A stretch of 64,000 nt of DNA from assembly GCF_023078275.1 (NCBI RefSeq), contig NC_062983.1, forward strand, positions 4,209,001 to 4,273,000. The letters are read 5' to 3'. Position 1 is the first letter of the stretch, and each line of letters opens with the position of its first letter. A program made the position numbers and the translations under genes. This stretch comes from Leguminivora glycinivorella. Taxonomy: Eukaryota; Arthropoda; Insecta; Lepidoptera; Tortricidae. The notes under the pieces are model-generated. The model was not told the DNA's origin. It saw only the letters and a list, made by a program, of their open reading frames with translations, and made no database searches. This document shows, one piece after another, positions 1 through 9,900 of this stretch.

Positions 1-521
1 TCGCCATGTCTGTCTGTCCGTCCGTCCGTCCGTCCGTCCGTCCGTCCGTCCGCGGATAATCTCAGTAACCGTTAGCATTAGAAAGCTGAAATTTGGTACC
101 AATATGTATATCAATCACGCCAACAAAGTGTAAAAATAAAAAATGGAAAAAAATGTTTAATTAGGGTACCCCCCCTACATGTAAAGTGGGGGCTGATTTT
201 TTTTTTCATTCCAACCCCAACATGTGATATATTGTTGGATAGGTATTTAAAAATGAATAAGGGTTTACTAAGATCGTTTTTTGATAATATTAATATTTTC
301 GGAAATAATCGCTCCTAAAGGAAAAAAAAGTGCGTCCCCCCCCCCTCTAACTTTTGAACCATATGTTTAAAAAATATGAAAAAAATTACAAAAGTAGAAC
401 TTTATAAAGACTTTCTAGGAAAATTGTTTTGAACTTGATAGGTTCAGTAGTTTTTGAGAAAAATACGGAAAACTACGGAACCCTACACTGAGCGTGGCCC
501 GACACGCTCTTGGCCGGTTTT
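1..521 (+). repeat. GTCCG-rich dispersed repeat, cut by the window edge
   Basis: Begins inside a (GTCC)n tract and continues through GATAATCTCAGTAACCGTTA and GGTACCCCCCCTACATG to CCCGACACGCTCTTGGCCGG. It is a close copy of 1543-2086. Confidence 0.85.
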
Positions 522-817
522 CTTGTCAAGTTGAAACTTCAAAGAGCCATGTCACAGATTATTAATAAGCTACTAATATTATAGATCCTTCACTTGCCCG
601 CAAAACGACAAATAATTACGCTTTATTTAACTAATACATACTAATAAGTTACTACGTAAAACTCAGAAGAACAGTAGGTACGTGCCAGTAGGTAGCTCGA
701 GGCAACAGCCTAGCGGGTAGGTGTGCGAGTGACGTAGGCCTGGCCATGTACTGAAAAATGTCGAACGCTACCCGTGCGAAAAGGTTATTCGTAACTCCTG
801 CCGATTTCAAATTTATA
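522..817. other. No gene seen
   Basis: A non-coding AT-rich stretch between two dispersed repeats; a slightly GC-rich patch near 690-750 has no ORF. Confidence 0.5.
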
Positions 818-1075
818 CTACTAGATTACATACATACACACATACAATCACGCCTGTATCCCATAAAGGGGTAGGCAGAACACATGAAACTACTAAAGCT
901 TCAGTGCCACTCTTGGCAAATAAGGGGTTGAAAGAAAACGAAACTGTGACATTGCAGTGACAGGTTGCCAGCCTCTCGCCTACGCCACAATTTAACCCAT
1001 ATCCCATAGTCGCCTTCTACGACACCCACGGGAAGAAAGGGGGTGGTGAAATTCTTAACCCGTCACCACACAGTA
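818..1075 (+). repeat. Dispersed repeat (CACGCCTGTATCCC family)
   Basis: Starts in CATACACACATACAATCACG, continues through GGGGTAGGCAGA and GGCAAATAAGGGGTTGAAAG, and ends GAAATTCTTAACCCGTCACC. Partial copies lie near 3945, 11765, 20516, 26368 and 61475. The 64-residue minus-strand ORF over it is not a gene. Confidence 0.7.
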
Positions 1076-1542
1076 AACTACTACATACTAGATTATTGTA
1101 CTTTAAATTATACAACTGGATTAATGTACTTTAATTTATACAACTGGATTAAAAATAGGTACTAAACACACATCAACTTTTCATCAAAAATATACAGCTA
1201 ATCTTAATTTCGTAAAAATAAAAGCTTTTATTCAATTTCTTCCAGAGGTTTATCGCGACATGAAACGTAGCTAAGACAACCATAAAAACATAATGTCCCT
1301 CAAATGCCAGAGGGAGAGACAAATAAAACGGTGTTAATGCGTCTTCGTCACATTGTACTGGTTTAAGGGTCAGTGAACTTTTAGAATATATTTTTCTTGT
1401 ATTTTTTTTTAACCGTCCTAATCATAGATACAGTGAAGAAAGGATATTGAATATACCGGGCGATTTGTACCTGAATTTAAGACGATACAGGAGGGGTCAA
1501 TTCTCCATACAAACGCTCTCGACTATTTCCTTCCTGTTTTTT

Positions 1543-2086
1543 AGGGTTCCGTAGTCAACTAGGAACCCTTATTGTTTTGCCATGTCTGTCTGCCCGTCCG
1601 TCCGTCCGTCCGTCCGCGGATAATCTCAGTAACCGTTAGCACTAGAAAGCTGAAATTTGGTACCAATATGTATATCAATCACGCCGACAAAGTGCAAACA
1701 TAAAAAATGGAAAAAAATGTTTTATTAGGGTACCCCCCCTACATGTAAAGTGGGGGCTGTTTTTTTTTTTTTCATTCCAACCCCAACGTTTGATATATTG
1801 TTGGATAGGTATTTAAAAATGAATAAGGGTTTACTAAGATCGTTTTTTAATAATATTAATATTTTCGGAAATAATCGCTCCTAAAGGAAAAAAAGTGCGT
1901 CCCCCCCCTCTAACTTTTGAACCATATGGTTAAAAAATATGAAAAAAATGACAAAAGTAGAACTTTATAAAGACTTTCTAGGAAAATTATTTTTAACTTG
2001 ATAGGTTCAGTAGTTTTTGAGAAAAATACGGAAAACTACGGAACCCTACACTGAGCGTGGCCCGACACGCTCTTGGCCGGTTTTTT
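1543..2086 (+). repeat. GTCCG-rich dispersed repeat, full-length copy (~544 bp)
   Basis: Runs from AGGGTTCCGTAGTCAACTAG to CTCTTGGCCGGTTTTTT. GGAACCCT close to the right end mirrors the AGGGTTCC start. Four copies occur in the window (1, 1543, 37575 minus, 41519). I recognise it as common in Lepidoptera but cannot assign its class; no ORF is present. Confidence 0.85.
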
Positions 2087-2549
2087 GAAGATTATTTTTT
2101 GCAACACAGATTATCATTATTTTTATCTGTGTCGGGCCGTTTTGAATTTTTGTTATGTTTATTTTTATAGACGCTAGAGCCAATCAAAATTTTCCAAAAA
2201 CGGCCTTTTTCATTATGGCGCAAAAAAGGTGTGATACTCGATATTGGTAACAATTCGCCAAAAAAAACTAAACGGTCCGTTCATTTTTGTTCAGATTTAC
2301 AAATTTCGTTACAATTGATTAACTTTGGAAGGCGGAAACAGTCGAGAGCGGAACCTCGATTTTAAAGATTTTTTCGCAGTATCTTTTAATTGAGTTTTTC
2401 TTATGGACGATTTTTTCGATAAATCAGGTTATTTACACTAGTAAAATTCCCAAATTGAAAGGGGGGCTCCTTTCCATTTTAGCATTTTCACTCTTAAGAC
2501 GCTACAGGACTTCTCGCAAGTTCTTGAACCCACACATTTGTAGATTGAC
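2087..2549. other. AT-rich stretch, no gene seen
   Basis: Rich in poly-T runs and stop codons in all frames. It lies in a gap of duplication copy A that has no counterpart in copy B, so it is probably inserted material of unknown type. Confidence 0.4.
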
Positions 2550-2728
2550 CTCTATTGGGCTATATGCAATAAACTACATCTAAATCGGTTCATCCGTTCT
2601 GGAGCTACGATGCCACAGGCATACACACACAAAGACAGACAGACAGACAGACGGACAGACACACACACACACACATACACGTCAAACTTATAACACCCTG
2701 TCGTTATTGCGTCGAGGGTTAAAAACTA
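2550..2728 (+). repeat. CAGACA-rich retroelement tail (GGGGTTAAAAA family)
   Basis: AAATCGGTTCATCCGTTC, GGAGCTACGATGCCACAG, a CAGACA tract, then GTCAAACTTATAACACCC and GTCGAGGGTTAAAAA. Sister copies lie at 14493, 24955, 38355, 44886, 47771 and 52855. The A-rich end suggests a non-LTR 3' tail. Confidence 0.6.
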
Positions 2729-3764
2729 GTGTGTGTCATGTGTCAACAGGCCCCAATATTAGGGGCATATTGATTGATACATACCCATATTCCACAATTC
2801 ATTATCTACTTGAAAACTTAATGAAGACTAAATACGTACTAAACCTTTTAACGTTTTCTTAATAAAATCTCCACATTCATATCTCACTAAGAAACCTTAT
2901 AAAACCTAAGTACTCGCGAGTAGCACTAAAAGTATATCTCCCGTTTTATTACAAGATGAAGACAAGCACCTCTTCATACCCGAGCATCCGCGAACGGCTA
3001 AGGAAAAAATAACAAAAATATTTTCCTTCCATTTAAAGACCTCTTAGGTGACATCTCCTACACCGGCGTTCTACAAAAGGTCATATTTATGTAAGTAAAT
3101 GAAGTCTGTTACGACCTTTTGAAAGAAAGACGTACGTGTGTCGAAGCGATATCTTATTCAAAATAAGCTAAATGAGTGACTTGGCCTTGTAGCCGAATGG
3201 CACTTAATTTTCTGCGACGCGAAATGCTACCGAAACGCCGTAGAAAGGTAGACTGACTCTGTCGCGCCAATATGCAAGAGCGATAGATATACCTATAGCT
3301 ACGAAGGGTAAATTTTGACATTTGATTGTGACGTTGGCTAGGAACTCTGAGAATTGATATATGTATCAATTTAAGGATATGTTCTTTGAAGTTCTAGACG
3401 GCAATTAGGGCAATTTGTATACTCTGAGCGAGCTCAAAGTTGTTAATTGAATAAGGGAAGTTGATAGTAGTACCAGGTAATATCAAATACATTTTATAAT
3501 CAGCGTCTTGTGATCGTCAGTTATTTCTTCCGTGTTGTTAGACGTCAATGTTTCATCGATAATTTTACCGTAACCATAATTATCTTATGCAATGATTACA
3601 GGGACTCTTTTCATTTCTAATTAACACAAGTCAAATTATATTCTATTGAAAATATTTCAACATGGGTGGCAAGAACCATACCGTTCTACTTACCCTAGGG
3701 ATGGTCAGAGGGCGCTACGAGTCCTTGTATAGATTACTCATATGAGAGATAATTTCGACCTCAG

Positions 3765-3850
3765 CAACTGTGACCTGGGTGGCCGAACGGAAATAGGCAT
3801 CTGTCGCGATTGAAGGGTACGCTGGTTCGATTCCAGCCTCAGGCACTGGA
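3765..3850 (+). repeat. tRNA-like segment (retroelement head) in both duplication copies
   Basis: GACCTGGGTGGCCGAACGG (A-box-like), then GGTTCGATTCC (B box) and GCCTCAGGCACTGG, followed by a T9 run. The same segment is at 61284-61368. The spacing and unpaired arms argue against a functional tRNA; a SINE head is more likely. Confidence 0.5.
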
Positions 3851-4380
3851 GGCATTGGTCACTTTTTTTTTCATATGTGTAATTTATTTCGGTTTTTTTT
3901 TACTCTTTTCATATGGAATAACAAATAAATTTAGTTAAAATTGCCTCGTTAATTTCCGTGTGGTTAAGAATTTCACATCCCCCTTTCTTCCCGCGGTGTC
4001 GTAGAAGTCGACTGTGGGATATGGGTTAAATTGTGGCGTGGGCTGAGGCTGGCAACCTGTCACCTCACAGTTACCGCCTGTCAAAAACACGAACAGTCGA
4101 CCTGTCATATTTCTCTCATACAAGCATAGTACGCGTTCACCTACACGAGCTAAGACTGTGTGCTAGGAATGCGCCTCTTTCAATATATTTGATCGCCAGT
4201 GTCCGAGGTGCACACGGTCTGCCAGATGGAAAGCGGTCAGCGTAACTTATGGACGCCTGCAACTCAAGGAGATTTGAACGAGGATTTGGATAAACGTGGA
4301 TAAGAATAAATGCATAATGATATTTTTTGTGTTTTCTGACTGATATCATGTGGTATTATCATACTAATACTTATAGTTAA

Positions 4381-4876
4381 TCTTATACTTTTAAACGAGC
4401 AATTCTTGTATATTTATTTATTTATTTATTTATATATATATTTATTTACACTGACGATCTCGGAAACCGCTCTAACGATTTCGCAGAAATTTGTTATGTG
4501 GGGGTTTTTGGGGGTGAAAAATCGGTGTAACTTATCCTTAGGTCCCGGAAAACGCGAATTTTCGAGTTTTCATGCGTTTTTCTTCGCGCGCCATCTCGTG
4601 TGCAGTAGTTGTACTGTTAAGACAGAATTCTTTCGGTCGATGTAAGTACTATTTATTGCAAACACTAGATGGCGACACAGGTCAAGGCTAAAACGAATAG
4701 AAAAATACACTATTTGAGTTTTTGTGGCGAAATGCGCGCCATCTCGTGTGGAGTAGTTGTGTTGTTAAGGCTGAGAATTCTTTCGCTCGATGTAGGTACT
4801 ATTCATTTTTGAACTAGATGGCGACACATGTCAAGGATACGAAACAGAACCGAGCGAAGCTCGGTTGCCCAGATAT
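4381..4876 (+). mobile_element. Lep1-like non-autonomous Helitron relative (496 bp)
   Basis: Absent from the otherwise matching site in copy B (GTTAA|TAGTATTG at about 61857), so its ends are defined by an empty site: it starts TCTTATACTTTTAAACGAGC and ends with the hairpin CCGAGCGAAGCTCGG then TTGCCCAGATAT, between A and T. The AT target, the TC start and the 3' hairpin fit Helitron-like elements, although the canonical CTRR end is missing. It contains an ATTT microsatellite and two 146-bp tandem units, each starting GCGCGCCATCTCGTGTG (about 4588 and 4734). Confidence 0.75.
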
Positions 4877-5041
4877 TAGTATTGAATAACTACATTTTAT
4901 TTTGGGCGACGTCAAGTTACATTTATAGTAATTTTGTTCAACCACGTGCTTTCGAACGCAGTAGGTACCTTTCGCTTCGCCGCTGCCGGAGAGTAACTAC
5001 AACTACTGAGTCAACCTTATACTGTGATAATACTTAGACCA

Positions 5042-5173
5042 GGGGGTAACCATGATGTACTAAAGACGTTCAGTTTAGGTTGAGAGAAAGGGACACAGCT
5101 ATAGCAGTTACATAGCTCCGTCCCTCTCTCTCAACCTAAACTGAACGTCTTTAGTACGTCATGGTAACCCCCC
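5042..5173. mobile_element. Palindromic MITE (132 bp)
   Basis: Left arm GGGGGTAACCATGATGTACT and right arm (reverse) GGGGGGTTACCATGACGTAC pair over about 53 bp, including ACGTTCAGTTTAGGTTGAGA. Copy B lacks it (ACCGGTTC at about 62511). The target duplication is unclear. Confidence 0.8.
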
Positions 5174-5657
5174 AGTTCTTAGTTTTTTAAATGTTTCATA
5201 GCGATCATTAAGAACATTAAGACGTTTTGATCGTCCATTTTCAAATTGAAAATTGAAATCGTCCATTAAAAACACTGGCCGCTACGTACAAACGTCAAAC
5301 GGGCCACAAAATATACAAACTCCTTTGCGAAGTATTGCAATAAAAAAAGTTAATTGCCAAAACAAACGCTGTGGATGCCTTTCGGATTACAATTTAAAAA
5401 TACTTTTGGCTTTCATGGTTTGGAATCGGGATGTGGATGTGTTTATCAATGAAGTGAAGTGATATATTTATAGGGGAGACTGAGGTGAGTTATGACAGAG
5501 GGGATTTGTGACAAAGTCGATTTTGGGGACCTTATTAACAATCAGTAAGGATTGTTTATGTATATAGGATTTAAATACTTCATACTAATATACTCGTACC
5601 TCGATTTTTTAGCGCCACCTATTAAGTACTATCATAACTTTGTTTTACCCTTTTGAA

Positions 5658-5726
5658 GCGCTGGTGGTCTAGCGGTAAGAGCTTGCGACTTTCGATCCTG
5701 GGGTCGCGGGATCGAAACCCGGTTAG
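5658..5726 (+). mobile_element. SINE family 2 head fragment (right end of duplication copy A)
   Basis: Contains GCGCTGGTGGTCTAGCGGTA and GGGATCGAAACCCGG, a tRNA-like head with an insertion between the boxes. The same fragment sits at 62988 in copy B, so it predates the duplication. It is not a tRNA gene, because there is no intact cloverleaf 3' half. Confidence 0.7.
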
Positions 5727-6186
5727 CGCGGTAGTGAGGGTTAAAGATGAAGGTTGTTTGGGGCTTGCTAACGTTGATAACAAGTGGTATGCGTCCTCTC
5801 CCATTACGGCGATAAGTGTTGGTAGCTTCACTTCTTCCTTAATGTCATTCGCGAGGAAATACATTTCTAACCTCTCACAGTACATGGTCCAATTTCCAGT
5901 TTTCACGTCAAACTCTGGTATTTTTCCGACACCCATTGTTTTTAACTTGAATTACGATCACTTGTACAGAAAACACTACTTGATTTCCAAAATAACAGTA
6001 AAAACCACGCCTCGTTCGCCAATGGTAAATAATAGACGTGCGCTCGGTGTAATCGTTTATTGCAAGACTAGTTCTAATCTACCCTCTATATCTATACATA
6101 AGTATACCTACGTATATACCAATTACATTGCGGTATTTGATGGCTGTGCAAAATTGTATGCAACCTCAACAGCCCGCAATGTAACT
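5727..6186 (-). mobile_element. Truncated Gypsy-type LTR retrotransposon: 5' LTR-like and gag start
   Basis: On the minus strand an ORF from 5936 reads MGVGKIPEFDVKTGNWTMYC, then ERLEMYFLANDIKEEVKLPT and ITAVMGEDAY-like sequence (LIAVMGEDAYHLLSTLASP). This is the N-terminal pattern of Gypsy-group gag proteins in insects. Upstream (about 6186-6020) is an LTR-like segment beginning TTACATTGCGGGCTGTTGAG, and a PBS-like TGGCGAACGAGG follows near 6022-6011. The gag is cut after about 70 residues exactly where the duplicated block and its SINE head end. Protease and polymerase regions are absent. Confidence 0.6.
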
Positions 6187-6362
6187 TAAATCGCATGCGA
6201 GTTCGCACGCCGTCTAAATGCAGGAAATCAGCCACGGCTGGTCGATATAGTAGACATGCATCGTGACAAGTCCGGGGCTAGTAGCTAACAAGTAAAGGCA
6301 CTCTGGACCAGAAGTAATGATCGCCTGAAACAAAACATAGTAAATGTAGTGTAAGTAAATAT

Positions 6363-6655
6363 GGGCTGGTGGTCTGGCGGTAAGAGCGTGCGACTTTTAG
6401 TCCGGAGGTTGCGGGTTCGAACCCCAGCTCGTACCACTGAGTCTTTCGAAAATTTTATGCAAAACGTTATTTAATAGGTCAGTCGCTATTCGGTGAAGGA
6501 AAAAATCGCGAGGAAACCGGACTAATCCCAACAAGGCATAGTTCCTTCGTGTTGGAAGTGGCTTTCGTAAAACTAGTTTCTACGCCAAATCTTGGTATTA
6601 GTTGTCAAAGCGGATCTCAGACTCCCATGAGCCGGGATAACGTAAAGAGGAGGAT
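6363..6655 (+). mobile_element. tRNA-derived SINE (family 2), near full length
   Basis: The head GGGCTGGTGGTCTGGCGGTA carries an A-box-like segment and GGGTTCGAACCC is the B box. The body contains AGTCGCT and GGAAACCGGACTAATCCCAA, and the end GAGCCGGGATAACG is followed by GGAGGAT. The other copies, at 15516/19039 (split), 21219 and 28876, are on the minus strand. Confidence 0.8.
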
Positions 6656-6800
6656 AGTGTAAGTTGGTGTAAGTAAATATTCTCAAAATGTAAAATAATA
6701 ATATTTTATCGCATTCAACTTGTACGTGTCTTAAAATATTGGTAAGTACAAAACGGTGATTTAAAGTGTTATAGAACACACTGTTTTTTTCTGAACTTAC

Positions 6801-6985
6801 CCTCACAGCAGATTCCGGAGGATTCTCAAACCAGTTTCTAGCACCAGTTTCTAGGTCCAGGTTCAGCTCTCCGAAGACCATTAGGCCTGTAGCGATGAGT
6901 TCACCGGACTCCACGATGGTGAACCAGGGGAAAATGGGCTCGTCGCAACTCACACTGGAGTCCATCTTGTAGTAGTAGTGGCGGC
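6801..6985 (-). CDS. Exon 6 (last exon found)
   Basis: The acceptor TTTCCTCAG precedes 6985 and the donor GTAAGTTC starts at 6800. The exon encodes GRHYYYKMDSSVSCDEPIFP and GELIATGLMVFGELNLDLE, ending NPPESAVR in phase 0. The reading frame runs on a little into the intron, but the donor is strong. Confidence 0.85.
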
Positions 6986-9900
6986 CTGAGGAAAAAGTAT
7001 GAATAAATAAAAAAATATTGGGGACACCTTAAACAGATCAACGTAGCCCCAAACTAAGCAAAGTTTTTACTATGGTGCTAAGCGACGATATATTATGTAC
7101 ACACAAACAGATAAATACATACTTAAATATATACATAGAAAACATCCATGACTCAGGAACAAATATCTATGCTCATCACACAAATAAATGCCCTTACCGG
7201 GATTCGAACCCAGGACCGCGGCTTAGCAGGCAGGGTCACTACCGACTGAGCCAGACCAGTTGTCAATAGAAATCTTAAACTAACACTCAAATTACGTTTT
7301 TATGATTTTTAGGTATATTTATGTAAGGTCAATTAACTGGATGTCAAGGCGTCTTAAAGATTGAAGAAAGCCAACGTTGTATAATGAATTGTATAAAGAT
7401 TTCGGTAACAACGCTTTTGCGTGAATTTCTTAAGAGTCACACGAGATTATGTCAATTAAAGTAGAAGTCAGAAGTAAAAGAACGAAAAACACTCATGATA
7501 CTCTTACGGGATTCTGCTAATAATGTTGCCATCAAAGTCCTGCAATGCGTGTGAAAGCTGTCGTTAGAGCTAAGTACTCAATGACAGATGTTACGGTTTG
7601 TTTGTTACTCGTACTTCATTTAAAAGTGTCGATTGAATATCAACAAACATTAGTCGCCGAGTCAGACGACGCAACGGAGCCACGCTGTTACGTCGTCGCC
7701 CAAATCTAATGTTTAATTTGTTTATTTTTTGTATGTCTTTTGTATTATTTTTTTTGTAAGTCTTGTTTTGTATTTTGTAGTTTCACAGTGCCTTGGTGTA
7801 AACTGTAATGCTGTATTACTTTTTGATTAAATAAATAAATAAATAAATTACTCATCTTATCAAGTTCCCTATTCTGTACTCACCCATCCAAGGAGCGCAG
7901 GCTTGTTCAGTAAAGACACCTCCACCAGCGAGCTCAGTGGTAGAGTTGGAGATGTATACCACCTCTTTGTTGGTTCCCACGACCCACACGCCGCCATTCT
8001 CAGTAATCTTGTTCTCATTCCGCTTCGCATGACTACTAAGGATTTCTGAAAGTTGACATATCATCACACATAATCATGAACGGCCATTTGTCCCGGTCCT
8101 GCTATTACCAACTATCACTAATTTAGTGTGGTGACTGGTTGAATTTTACCTTCCGTTTTCCTGTCGTGGATGTCAAAGAACTCGACTGTGAGATATATTA
8201 AACATGTAAAATCGGGTAACTCACGTAAAATTGTCGAAGGTCGCTCGACATGTTTCGCTCCGTAACGAGGAGCATTTTCATTGAGCACGCGCGATGCCGA
8301 TGGTATCCCGACGCAGACTGCGGGCCGCCACTCACCCCCGGGTCAGCATTTATGCTGAGGCGGGACCATTTCGTGGTAAACCAGAGTTACATTTTTTTTT
8401 AAATCTCAACACTTATTAGAATTTTATATAATACTTATGTATATTAACTGTGTTTACCATTGAATAAATGATTGAATCTGAATCTGAATCTGAATCCCTA
8501 CCCGCCTTTTTGGGAAAACAGTCGTAAATAGTTTGCGTGTGCATATTACCTTCAGTGGTAAAATACTGCTGCAGAGTATAGTATTCAACACTATCAACTG
8601 CCCAGTTAGTGAATCCAACTGCATCCATGTCTTCGTAGTGAGGGGTGAATTTGTCTTTTGGCAGCTATAGGAGAAATCAATCGGTTAACAATGTTAATCG
8701 GTTACAGACAAAAGCATGTTTTAGAAAATTTTTTACTTAACAAACCTATACATTTATTATGTAATCGACGGAATTGAAAAATTTATGAATATATTTATAT
8801 TATACAATCTGACAATGTCGCTACAAATCAATAGATATTACGGAGTCCGGAAGACGAACCATTTTACTAAAAAAGTACCAAAATCAAAGAAGGTACATAT
8901 ATTATTTATTATATAAGCAATCCGTCGAATCTACCAGCCAATCAAAGAACGGTCCACAATATTGTCATAAAACAGACTATCAGTACATGGAGATAGGTGC
9001 AACTTGCAGATCCAATTTGCATACCAGCTACAACAAATGACATCATAAAAACAACAGACATTGTCGGAGTAGCAATCTACAAATACATGGAGACATAAGT
9101 GATGGACTGACCGTCACTCAGACGTAATCAGTCTGAATTTATATCCATATTTAAAAAAAAAACTTACAGCAACCTGCATGCCAGCAACATCACCATTGGC
9201 ATCATAGAAGCAACAGACGATGTTGTCAGAGTAGCAATACATGGAGACAGACTTGACTGGCAGACCGTCTGGTTGGGTCTGTGATACCCATCCATTGGAT
9301 ACGGCGTCCGTGAGCGTGCGAGGAATATCGTAGAAGAAGCTACCGCCTATGTCGTCGCCGACGTCGAATCTTACTGCAAATTTATTATATATTATTAATT
9401 TGTCAATGAACAGGGCAGCTTATAGGTGATAAACATTTATCACCTATAAGCTGCCCTGGACATTGATGTACATACATCAATGTCCTGCACTTGTGTTTTG
9501 TTCATTTAAGAAATATTTATCAAGACTGTTGTTAAGGAGATTGAGGTAAAAAGGTTGATTGGATAATTTTTATAATTTGTCACTTCATTTGATGATACTT
9601 TATGCCAAATACTGCTAACGTGTGTAGCCATTACACAAATCAATCAAGGTCACAGATATGGATAAGTTGAAACCAACTGTTACGTACAAGTACAATTGCT
9701 CGATAAGTAAGCAGTAGTTAGATGCTTCTTTAAACATTAAGTAATTGTTAATAAATGAAACAGAAGAGTTTCATTTACTGGGCATTAGCGTATTGAGCAT
9801 TGGTACTTTCAAGAGCATCTTAATAAATAGTTACATTGCTTACCTCTAAATCCGCCTTCCCATATGCCTGTAAAAACAAGAAAACAAAGGATTAATTTAC

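Larger units (their letters stand above)
1110..5726 (+). repeat. Outer segmental duplication, copy A
   Basis: Two blocks, 1110-1425 and 2789-5726, match 58949-59257 and 60307-63057 in the same order and orientation with few substitutions. Copy A alone has insertions at 4381-4876 (Helitron-like), 5042-5173 (palindromic MITE) and 1426-2788, and keeps 46 bp near 4132-4177 that copy B lacks. The small minus-strand ORF starting MIHISILRVPSQRHN at 3369 recurs in copy B with several changes and looks non-coding. Confidence 0.9.

Noticed and set aside
3154..3369. Repeated 71-codon minus ORF, also at 60672-60887
   Set aside because: Presence in both copies follows from the duplication. The changes between copies are not biased to third positions, and parts resemble a dispersed repeat also seen near 12900 and 35165.
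5653..6189. 178-codon plus-strand ORF
   Set aside because: It is antisense to a recognisable gag start and begins in a SINE head.
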